A stretch of 64,000 nt of DNA from Symbiodinium natans (taxonomy: Eukaryota; Sar; Dinophyceae; Suessiales; Symbiodiniaceae). This document shows positions 50,124-58,659 of the stretch, one piece after another. Every line of letters starts with the position of its first letter. Position 1 is the stretch's first letter. The translations under genes and the position numbers were made by a program. Location: assembly GCA_905221605.1 (NCBI GenBank), contig CAJNDS010002749.1, forward strand, positions 181,501-245,500, read 5' to 3'. The notes beneath the pieces were generated by a model. It was not told the origin of the DNA. It was given only the letters and a program-made list of their open reading frames with translations, and did no database searches.

Positions 50124-53100
50124 TTACAAAAGGCCTCTGACACATGCAGCCCGTCCCCCCCCCCCTCCTATTTCTCGCTTGAGTGGCACACTCTTCTTGC
50201 TGCGCGTCCTCTCTTCTTTGATGCCAGTTGGGCTCTCGGGTGGCTCGCTCTGCGTAGCGGTAGGAGCATTGAAGGTGGCCACGTCCTCTGTTGAGCTTTG
50301 GTTTTTTTTTGTTTTTTTTTTTTTTTTTTTTTTGGGGGGGGGGGGGGGGGGGTTTCGGGCTGAGTCTAAGACTGACAAGATGGGCACCCTAAACCCTAAA
50401 CCCTAAACCCTAAACCCTAAACCCTAAACCCTAAACCCTAAACCCTAAACCCTAAACTCTAGGTTAGGGTTCAGAAGCTTATCGGGATACGGTGCTGGGC
50501 TAGGCTCTTCAAGCAACTGGAGTGTGTAGTCGAAGAGAACCTCCAGCTTCGTCTCCATGCGCCAGATGTCCAATGCCTTCCAGCTACTAAAGAGGCAAGG
50601 TTTAGGGTTTAGAGTTTAGGGTTTAGGGTTTAGGGTTTAGGGTTTAGGGTTTAGGGTTTAGGGTTTAGGGTTTAGGGTTTAGGGTTTAGGGTTTAGGGTT
50701 TAGGGACTCAGACGGACGAAGCAAAAGCAAGCCCGACCCTTGCAACATCTACAAGGTGGGCCCCCCTTACTATACTAACTGTAGTTAAGGGACTTATCGC
50801 CTAATCTAGGATCCTTGTAACCCAATTTAGGGCTCTTATCACTCTACTTATAACTAGGGGGCCCCCACCTTGTAGGGTGCAAGTCCCGGTCCTTTTGAAG
50901 TCCTAAGACTCCCAAAGCTTTCTTGAAGCCCTCAACTCTATAAGAGTTCAAACGCACACACACACACACACACCAAATAAGAGTTCAAACACACACACAC
51001 ACACACACTCTCAAAAAAAAAACTGACTTTCTAAAAACGCTGCCCTAAAACTGCCCAAGGGTTTTAGCCCCGAAGAGCCATGTTGGCTCCCCCAACCCTA
51101 AACCCTCCACCCTAAACCCTGAATCTGAATAAACCCTACACCCTAAACCCTACACCCTAAACCCTGAATCTAAACACCTTGTTGCATCCAGGCATTGGCC
51201 CTAAAACCCTATACCTCATCCCCTTGGTCGCCTTGGCGCTCCCGCGGAGCCGCGCAGCTCCTTCGATGAACTCCTCAACAATCTCTTTGTGTGTGTTTAG
51301 TGTGTTTAGGGCCCTCTCGCCTCTCGGGTTCAGGATTTAGAGTTTAGGGGTGGGGAACTTGTGAGATTTTTGTCATGTGCTTGTGAAATCTGGTGCTTTC
51401 TGCCCAGGGCTTGCGTTCTGACTCTCCGATGGGTTTAGGGCTTTTGGGGTTTCGGGTTTTCCAAATACGTGGAGGTTCTTGGGTCGGTATAAGTCGGGTT
51501 GTAAGTATGGTAACTATGCCTTTTGAACCCTAGTTAGGGTACTTATAGCCCTACTTGTAAGCACCCATGAACCCTAAACCCTAAACCCTGAACCCTAAAC
51601 CCTAAACTCCAAGGGAAGGGTTCCCGCCGGGATCAGGGGCTTGGAGTTTCATCGGGGAGCCTACAGCCCATAGTCGGGACCCTAAACCCTAAACCCTAAA
51701 CCCTAAACCCTAAACCCTGAACCCTGAACCCTAAACCCTAAACCCCAAAATGTGCGTGGCAAGGGCGCTCAGAGAACCCCAACCCCCTTCATGCTATCCC
51801 AGTACCCCTTTTCCCTAAACTGCTTTTCATCCCCTAAACCCTGGCCCCTAAAACCCCAACCCTCCAACTCTGGAGTGGGGGTTGAGGAGTTTAGAGTTCG
51901 GGCCTGGGAGCCCTACATTCCGAGGCTTTCAAGGGTAGAACCCCTGGTTCTTAGAAGGGAATGAGTGAATTCGGGGCTTGTAGGTTATATTGGTTGGTGG
52001 TCTCTTTTAAGTAGGGTTTCTGTCCTGTAGGGGGGTTCTTATTGGGGTATCGAGGGGCTATGTTAAGGTATCAGGGTAAGAGACACAGAGGCCACCGGCC
52101 TTCATAAATTATAGGGGCTTACGTAGACCCTTTAAGGGAGTGGTCTGGGGTTTAGGGTTTAGGGTTTAGGGTTTAGGGTTTAGGGTTTAGGGTTTAGGGT
52201 TTAGGGTTTAGGGTTACCTCATTCCCTCATCTACTAAGAGCAAGCAGATGCTGCTCTGAGCTTCGGCCAAGGTGATCTCCCCATCTCCGTTGTCCAGGAA
52301 CCTCACACCCAAGGAACTTGGGTTTAGGGTTTAGGGTTTAGGGTTTAGGGTTTAGGGTTTAGGGATCTCAAGGATGTTGTGGTCATGGCGACGGTATATG
52401 GTGGGTTTCCGCGCGTTTTTGGAGGTACCTTCTTGGGGGTCCTTGTTATAAAGGGGATACTACTTTTTAGGGATCTATGTTGGGGGCCCATCTGTTCGCT
52501 TCTTTTTCGCTACCCCAGCCGAGATATTGATTTGGGTTGTTTTCGCCTGATCAGATTTTTGGTTTCGGGTTGAGGGTTGGTCTCCGCAACGCCAGCTTGG
52601 ATTGCGGAATGACTGCAGCTCGAATTCGAAAACTGCCAATAACATTCATCCGAAGGGCTCGAAGAGGCTCAGCAGGTCATGATACTCCAGTTCCAGCTGG
52701 CTCATCCAGAATTTCCTTAAAGGCGCGTCAGAACGGCACAACTACCCCCACGACAGGAATAGCAACAGCTCTAGAATTTCAAAAGAATATCTGATGACAC
52801 GACTCATCTTTTTCTATATTAATAGTATATAGTTGCATAATCATAACGCTAACTTTTGTTATCGAAAAGCCCTAAACGGTCCCAATTGGCCCCAACAAAG
52901 GGAAGTTGCACATGGACAGAGGGACGCTCTGCACTCTATAGTAGTATCGCCAGGTTTAGGGCGCTTTATCTGGATTTGAGGGTACGATCCTCCCCTTCTA
53001 GTCGTCATAAAACAATATCGTTGTTCATATATTCCCTCGTGTATAAAAGATTCCTAAGGGGACTATAGGGTTTGGTAAGAAGCACAAATCAGGCAAGCAG

Positions 53101-56100
53101 CAACTTCGGTGATTGCACGAGTTTCGTGAATTCCTGCGCAGGTTTGTTGTCTTGGATCAGGATCCAATAGTGCAAAACCGAAACCCCAAACCCTAAACCC
53201 CAAACCCCAAACCCTAAGCCCTGAGCCCTAAACCCTAAACCCTAAAACTAAACCCTAAACCCTAAACCCTAAACCACTTTACACCCTGAAGTTCTGTGGC
53301 CTCCCTTGCAAAGGTGTCTTTGCACAACTCTGCTCGCACTTTGAAAGGGGAAAGAACACATCTCGTAGCGGGCTCCTCGAGGTTGATCGAGCCGTCACCG
53401 GAAACGTCTATGTTCTGGAAGAGCTTCTTGACTTTCCTTGCTTTCGGGGGAGCTGAAGTCGTGATGAGGGTAATTAGGGCCGATATGGGCTTAATGCACT
53501 CGCAAAGCTCGGGGCGGCATTCCCGGTTGCTCAGCATACGCTCGTGCGAACATCTTCGATCTCCCTGTGTGCATGCCCGATAGAATTCTCTAGAGTCACG
53601 CGCAAGGTGTCAAGCCGACGGTATTCAAAGGTCGTCCCTTCTGAGCACTTACCCTAAACCCTAAACCCTAAACCCTAAACCCTAAACCCTCAAGGTCCAA
53701 GGCACCTGTTGTAGAGCGCCTTGTCCTTTTCTTTCTGCTTGAAGGCCAGATCTTCGTCTGAACTGGCAGTCTTCATCGTCTGCTGCACGAAAACTGAGTT
53801 CACCACGTTCCTGGCTGTTTGGTAGACCACGATGAAGTGCAACAAAAAATATGTGTTTATAGCTTTATGAGGATTATGTAGGGGATTATATAAGGGAACA
53901 AAAATAAATAAAAAAATATGTTCAAACCGACCCCTGGTTCAACAACGCAAATCCAAAGACGCACCGGTAAAGCAAGAAGAAGATGGCGAACCATTCGCTG
54001 ATGTCTTCCACCACGACTCTACACGCGGGGCCCCAATTTGCCTTGCGGTAGGCCAGGTACATCACCAGAATGATAAAAGGACCATAACCCTGAACCTTAA
54101 ACCTGTTTGGGTTGGTGACCTGTTGGTGATGATATGAAAGGGGAACCCGGAAGCCAAAAAGGGCACGATGGGCACCACTGTCAGTGTACCAAGCTGCAAA
54201 CATCACCTCGAACATCGTCAAGAAACTGCGGGTGAAGGTTCCATAGTAGAGGAATACCTCCTCACGAGTGGCCAAGCTTTGTGACCTGTCCTAGGTGTCG
54301 AGTTCAACAGTCCCCAAAAATTATATATACTTATAGGGCTCCATATTCAACAACAAGGGGAAATCAAAAACATGTCCCCAAATCGATACCTAGCTGTCGT
54401 TGCAGTACTGAACCGCAAAGATGTTCAGGACAATTGCAGCCACCTGCACCATTGTTGGGGTACACCACATAAGAATTATCATGTTTGCTCCTTAATGTGT
54501 TGAAGTATTCACAAAGGTGTAAAACTACTCTCAAGAATGACCCAGCCACGGCTTGGAGGAGGGACAAGAGGCAGAAGGTCCAGAACAGCATGCCCCGGCT
54601 GGCTTGCAGACATTTCACCTGGCTCCAGACAGCCCCCCAACTTGAGGAACTAAAAATCGCAATGTCGCAGTACATATATGTATATATATATATATATATA
54701 ATGCAATATAATATACGTCATACTGCTTCAGTCTCTGGAGCCGACTCCCCCCCCCCCCGTCCCCCCTCCCCTCCGCCCCCTCCCCTCCCCTCCCCCGCCC
54801 CCCCCTCCCCCCCCGCCCCCTCCCCCCCCGCCCCCTCCCCCCCCCCCCAAAAAATGAATGCAGCCAAGGCTCGAGAAGTTGCAAGGGTGAAAGGCTGCTT
54901 GCAAGCCCAAGCAGCTTCAGGGCCCGAAAGAGCTTTCCAATGCGAAGTATGCGCAGCAAGAAGAGAGCTTCCTGGTAGCCCGAGGATGTCTTCTGAAAAA
55001 ACCAGACCACCTCGATGGCGCAAGAGACCCCCGCGATCATGTCGATGTAGTTGAGCCAGACACGGCAGACCAAGCTGCGAAGGACGAGGAGTCGAAGTAG
55101 CGGCTCAAGCACAAACATGATGGCAAAGCCCACATCTCCTGAAAGGAAGATGGCTCGCCAGTAAGCAAAGGCTTCACTGGGTGGCGGCTCCCCTTGCAGC
55201 TCCAAGCCCACCATCTGCCCTTCCACTTGCAACCTAGGCAAGTAGCGTTTAGGGTTTAGGGTTTAGGGTTTAGGGTTTAGGGTAGCTTCTTAGTCGCCAA
55301 GCAGGGTGCATTAGGGTCCTAGGACTCTAGAACTTTAGGCCCAAACTCGGGACAAGAACAAATTCCAAGCGTGTATCCTAGGCACCAGACAGCCATCCAG
55401 GCCAGGTTGAGGAGCACGAGCGCTGACATCAACACCTCGAAAGTCGGAGAAAGGAGACACTGCTTGAGAGATCCCCTTGCTGGGCTACTTTGGCTCGTGG
55501 TGAGGTCGGACTGAAAAGTCTGCTTCGGGTAGTCGATGCTGAAGGGCCCGCTGCCTGTGGCGGACTCGAGCTCATCGTGGCTGTCCCAAGCTCTAAGAAT
55601 CTTCTCCGCAGTCACTACAGCCGATGACTGCCCCGAGGAACGGGGGCCGACCATGGCGGGCGACGTGTACGCCGGATCCATCTGCGTGGTGGCCTGTGAG
55701 GAGGTGCCCAAGTTGCCCAAGTTGCCCAAGTTGGCCAAGGGGCTCAAGGCGCCCAAGCCTGAGTCACCAGGTCTTCCTTCCAAACTGGTCCTGGCGGCCT
55801 CCACCTCGGCCACGTGTGCCTCCATCAGCTTCCTTAAGGGGACGAACTCTGAACCCCCAAAAGGGGTTTATGGTTTCATACACCTTCAGTAGGAGTTATG
55901 AGTAGTATAAGGGTATAGAACCCCCCAATTTTAGAATTTAAAGAGGCCGAAATTCCTTAAATTCCTTAAATTCCTAAATTAAATTTAGGGTTCATTTTTT
56001 GGTGCCCCCAAGGTTCTTCAAGAGCACGGAGAAGTCGGCGGAAGCCGGCTGCTTCGGCTGCTTCGACCCCCTCCTCTCGGCGCGTTGCTTCGACCCCGAC

Positions 56101-56572
56101 CTTGGGCACCCAAGGAACCCCTTTAAAATTGGGGGGTTTTTAAACCCTAAACCCTAAACCCTAAACCCTAAACCCTATACTACTATAATTCCTATTAAGG
56201 TACATGAACTCTAAACCCTTTTAGGGTTCGTAGTTCGTCCCCAAGGGACCGGCCGACGCGGGGCTTCGGGAAGTTCAGCGGAAGACTCGGCAATGGTTCG
56301 AAGCCATCCCAGCTCCTTTTTCTCCCCTTAGAACCTTCATAAAAAAATGATGTTCTAATATCCTCTTGGGTTTTATATAAAGTACTCCCCTTAGAACCTT
56401 CATAGAAATGATATTTCTAATATCCTCTTGGGTGTTATATAAACAAAAATACTTGCCAAGGGGGACATAGGCTCGGAGAGACGTCCCCTTCGAGCTTGTC
56501 TTGCTCCGGCTTCAGGGATCTTACATCCTCCAACTGTCGTGCCGGCGTCTGAAAGCCATGGCCCGAATCCAT
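50124..56572 (-). CDS. Single-domain voltage-gated cation channel with EF-hands
   Basis: Start Met at 56572 (MDSGHGFQTPARQ). Confirmed exons: 56572-56475, 56315-56250, 56100-56017, 55832-55386, 55233-about 54870, 54618-54550, 54443-54399, 54290-54198, 54041-53941 and 53810-about 53705. Later coding islands: about 53450-53380, 52315-52215, 51290-51207, 50585-50470 and 50305-50124. Segments seen: S1 (FEVLMSALVLLNLAWMAVW), S2 (GFAIMFVLEPLLRLLV), S3 (YIDMIAGVSCAIEVVWFF), S4 sensor (LLRILRIGKLFRALKLL), S5 (FWTFCLLSLLQAVAAIVLN), pore (REEVFLYYGTFTRSFLTMFE then VMFANWGPA) and S6 (WFAIFFLLYRCVFGFALLN, VVNSVFVQQTMK). An EF-hand loop follows (DVSGDGSINLEE), a second degenerate one (LDNGDGEITLAE), then EEFIEGAARLRGSAK. 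Only one six-helix unit is present, as in protist single-domain channels, so four subunits should assemble. Ca binding to the EF-hands may modulate gating (inference). Ion selectivity cannot be decided from the filter. Confidence 0.92.
50290..50352 (+). repeat. T-tract running into a G-tract
   Basis: About 30 T then 20 G. It lies beside the last coding island of the channel gene. On the minus strand it reads C-tract then A-tract, the same layout as other C/A junctions seen here but in opposite orientation relative to the genes. Confidence 0.93.
50385..50465. repeat. Telomere-type array in a channel intron
   Basis: About ten CCCTAAA units between coding islands of the channel gene. Confidence 0.92.
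50600..50705 (+). repeat. Telomere-type array in a channel intron
   Basis: About fourteen TTTAGGG units. Array orientation is opposite to the one at 50385-50465 although both are in the same gene. Confidence 0.92.
50751..50877. mobile_element. Family-6 palindromic element
   Basis: Ends CAAGGTGGGCCCCCC and GGGGGCCCCCACCTTG, flanked by TA on both sides. Interior TTATAAC/GTTATAA words. It lies in an intron of the channel gene. Confidence 0.85.
50946..51010. repeat. Duplicated CA microsatellite
   Basis: AAGAGTTCAAAC(AC)n occurs twice, at about 50940-50972 and 50978-51008. A CA run plus its flank has been tandemly duplicated. Confidence 0.88.
51680..51745. repeat. Telomere-type array
   Basis: CCCTAAA units with CCCTGAA variants. 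Confidence 0.9.
52145..52213 (+). repeat. Telomere-type array next to the second EF-hand exon
   Basis: Nine TTTAGGG units directly downstream (on the gene strand) of the coding island at 52315-52215. A second array at 52320-52366 bounds the island on the other side. Confidence 0.92.
52370..53190. other. Intron sequence of the channel gene, no gene seen
   Basis: Unique sequence with plus-strand open frames of 64-85 codons that lack motifs. Bases 53000-53060 carry a CTCCCCTTCTAG ... TTCCTAAGGGGAC pattern suggestive of a decayed family-2 element. Confidence 0.45.
53195..53275. repeat. Telomere-type array
   Basis: CCCTAAA units mixed with CCCCAAA and CCTAAGC variants, within the channel gene. 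Confidence 0.88.
53652..53692. repeat. Telomere-type array in a channel intron
   Basis: Six CCCTAAA units between the S6 exon and the EF-hand exon. Confidence 0.9.
53811..53940 (-). other. GA-AG intron with GAAC duplication
   Basis: Splits S6. GAAC is found at both splice sites (TT|GAACCAG, CCAG|GAACGTG). The join reads FALLNVVNSVFV. Length 130. Confidence 0.9.
54042..54197 (-). other. GC-AG intron in the pore loop
   Basis: Splits the selectivity region between VMF and ANW. Splice sites TTT|GCAGC and GCAAG|GCAAAT share GCA. Length 156; it contains no array. Confidence 0.9.
54291..54398 (-). other. GA-AG intron with GACAG duplication
   Basis: Splice sites AAC|GACAGCT and CCTAG|GACAGGT. The join reads QYCNDRSQSLA. 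Interior words ATCGATTTGGGGACATG and TTTTTGGGGACTG suggest degenerate inverted ends. Confidence 0.88.
54444..54549 (-). other. GT-AG intron with 7-bp duplication in S5
   Basis: GTGGCTG occurs at both ends (GCC|GTGGCTGG and GCAG|GTGGCTGC). Joined, S5 reads LLQAVAAIVLNIFAV. Length 106. Confidence 0.9.
54676..54850. repeat. TA run and C-tract in a channel intron
   Basis: A TA run at about 54676-54705, then nearly 100 bases of C with scattered G/T (54745-54850). It lies in the intron between S4 and S5. Confidence 0.92.
55234..55385 (-). other. Intron with TTTAGGG units between S1 and S2
   Basis: GT-AG, 152 nt. Splice sites TCTG|GTGCCTAGG and GCCTAG|GTTGCA; TGCCTAGG occurs at both ends. The join reads MAVWLQVEGQMVG, which fits the channel family. 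Holds about five TTTAGGG units (55246-55284). Confidence 0.88.
55833..56016 (-). mobile_element. Family-1 introner (GA-AG)
   Basis: A 184-nt enlarged copy with GAAC/GAAG flanks. An internal block of AAATTCCTTAAATTCC repeats adds length. The join reads VLLKKLMEAHV. Confidence 0.87.
56101..56249 (-). mobile_element. Family-1 introner (GT-AG) with heptamer expansion
   Basis: GTCC/GTCG flanks. Ends CCTTGGGGACGAACT and CTTGGGTGCCCAAG. Four CCCTAAA units are inserted in its interior (56150-56178). The join reads KPRVGRSGSKQ. Confidence 0.87.
56316..56474 (-). mobile_element. Tandem double family-2 introner (GA-AG)
   Basis: Two family-2 bodies in a row, each with CTCCCCTTAGAACCTTCAT and ATATCCTCTTGGGT. 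The whole 159-nt block is flanked by GAGC. Spliced together it joins DVSPSWDGFEP in frame. Confidence 0.9.
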
Positions 56573-56579
56573 GAAGGGG

Positions 56580-57365
56580 GGCGCGAGCTAAGTCGACTCT
56601 AGTTAACCAAGCTCAGCCATGTCTGCGGCGTGGCGCTCAAGATCGACGTACCCCTCAAAACCTCGCCAAGCTACTCGGATCCCTCGCTGCTAGCAAGACA
56701 TGGCTTGACATCCTGAGCCCTAATACTGGGGTCCTAGGCCCTATACTACTACAACTCCTACTAAGGTATATGAACCCATAAACCCTTTCAGGGTTGATTT
56801 CATCCCAAAGCCCACCATCCCCCCACATTCCCACGAATCACAAGGATGCCCCAAGCTGGTCTCCATGGCCCCTGAGAGGGCTCCTAAGTCGGCTCCGGTA
56901 AAAAGGGGGCCCCTGGTTTCGATTCTATTCCCCAGATACCCATGATGCAAAAAGAGGCGGTCAGTCTTCCCAGAATATAGGGTGTTGCAGAAACAACGAT
57001 GGTTCCTCGGGGGGGGCTGGCCGGTTTAGAGCTTCGACTCTCGCGCTCGCGCTGAGCTGGCAAGGCTGATTTGGGTTGAGGGCTTCTACGGTTTGAGAAG
57101 GGGACGCTGTGGGAACGCACGGGCCAATATTGAAACATGGGCGTTGATTCAAACTGTTCATGAAGATGACAGGGGAGAAAAATGGCCTGGGATCCAAGAT
57201 TCCCTCCCCCCACCCTAGCCGCTGCCCATCAGTATCCAAAGCACACCATTCACTTGGTTGCTCCTTAACCCCCCCAACAAGAGTGTTACTTCTGGCTCCC
57301 TTGATATGAAAGTAGAGGAACCCTAAACTTATAAAGTGATAAAGTTGTAGTGCAGTCCCACCTAG
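56580..57365. other. Region upstream of the channel gene
   Basis: A decayed family-1 element lies at about 56722-56815 (CCTTTCAGGGTTGATTTCATC side). A minus-strand island at about 56905-56815 reads GADLGALSGAMETSLGHPCD and could be an exon. Frames at 56884-57239 have no features. No dinoflagellate spliced-leader relic was seen. Confidence 0.35.
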
Positions 57366-57403
57366 TTCAGTGCTTGGAGCTTCATGGGTACTTCTAACGC
57401 CGA

Positions 57404-57995
57404 CTATGACCGGCGAAGTTCCGGGACGGCGCTGGAACCTAAAAGGCGGTGGGTGCTACTCCACGGCAAACGATGAAAGGAAGAGGAAGAAGAATAGAAG
57501 AACAGCACCACAGCACCAACACATGACTCACTGGCAGGGATTTTTTTTGCAATGAAAGGCTCCAGACGATGCGGCAAGCCACCCTGTGAGGAAGCAAGCA
57601 ATTGGCACCCGCAAGGAGCGGAAGAGGCTGGGCTTTGCAGTTCGGAAATCAATAGCCCAACCTGAAGAAGCCTCCGACCCAAAAAAAAAAAAAAAACACA
57701 GGCAAGACCCCGCCCCCAAACCAGACCCAAAAGCCCCCAGTCAGGGTACAAGAGGCATGTAGGCTCGGAAGTCCGCCACCATGATGCTCCCAAAGGGAGA
57801 GAGGGACAAGGGCAGCAGACAGACCGGACTGTTACAAGTCGTGCCCTCGCAGAAATCAGGAATCTCGCCCTGCTCCTGGCTGCCAATAAAAAGACTGTGG
57901 GGCCGTTCTCCAGCAAGCAAGCACTTCCCGACCAAGGTCTTGTCAACCATGACGTTTGTCACGTTGGAAGATTGTTTTCCGTTGGACTTTGGCAT
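57404..57995 (-). CDS. Possible exon, unrecognised
   Basis: The best minus-strand frame (57995-57741) reads NGKQSSNVTNVMVDKTLVGK, SLFIGSQEQGEIPDFC and FGSIMVADFRAYMPLVP, with a Cys pair and Asn-glycosylation-like sites. A second overlapping frame runs to 57404. An A-tract lies at 57679-57695. No family recognised. Confidence 0.35.
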
Positions 57996-57999
57996 TCTG

Positions 58000-58550
58000 G
58001 AAACTCAAAAAAAGCAGGGCGAGCATTGATGCTCTGCTTGTTTTGCCAGCTCTAAGACTGTAAGTCGAGGTACTGACAGACGTACTATTCACTCAAGCTA
58101 GGGCATGCCCACGCTGCTTGTGAGCTTCGGTTCAAGCCTGAAGCCCGAAGCTTGTGAGTGCAGCTTTGAAGTTTACAGCCTGTAAGCTTCCCGAGCTTGG
58201 TAATCTTCGCGTGACATGTGAAGCTCGCGAGCTTTCCTGTTGAAGTCTGAAGTCTGAAGCCCGCGACCTTCGCAAGTTTTGCGAGCTACGCCTGAAGTCA
58301 CTTCTGTACGCCCCTTGGAGCCTTAATAAAAAATCACATTTTTTAGGATGAATTCTTGCCTTCTCGCTAGTCCTGAACTATCTGAAGGCCGAGAGACTCT
58401 GAATCCGCCCTAGAGCCCATCGCAGAAGCGGCACAAACAAGGGTGTGAGTTTCCGCGATTGTGCTCGGCACTCTTTTTTTGCTCTTGAAGGCTTCTCTCA
58501 AGGACTCTCACTCTGCTGGGATTTGAGGTTGCTATTTGTTGCTGATTCTG
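58000..58550. other. No gene; GAAGC/AGCTTC-rich segment
   Basis: Bases 58100-58300 are rich in AAGCTTGTGAG / GAAGCTCGCGAG / GAAGCCCGAAGC words, a degenerate short repeat. No exon. Confidence 0.5.
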
Positions 58551-58554
58551 GCAG

Positions 58555-58650
58555 GGGGTGGGTGGGGTGAGTCCGGGGGGTGGGTGGGTGGGTGGGGGGC
58601 TGGGTGGGGGGGGGGGTGGGTCGGGGGGGGAGGGGTGGGTGGGGGTGATT
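58555..58650 (+). repeat. G-rich GGGTGGGT minisatellite
   Basis: About 95 bases built from GGGTGGGT and GGGGGG blocks. It could form G-quadruplexes on the plus strand. Confidence 0.9.
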
Positions 58651-58659
58651 TGTGCGGAT

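Noticed and set aside
54728-55023. Glycine-rich open frames near the channel S4-S5 intron
   Set aside because: They come from the C-tract at 54745-54850, which is removed when S4 is joined to S5.
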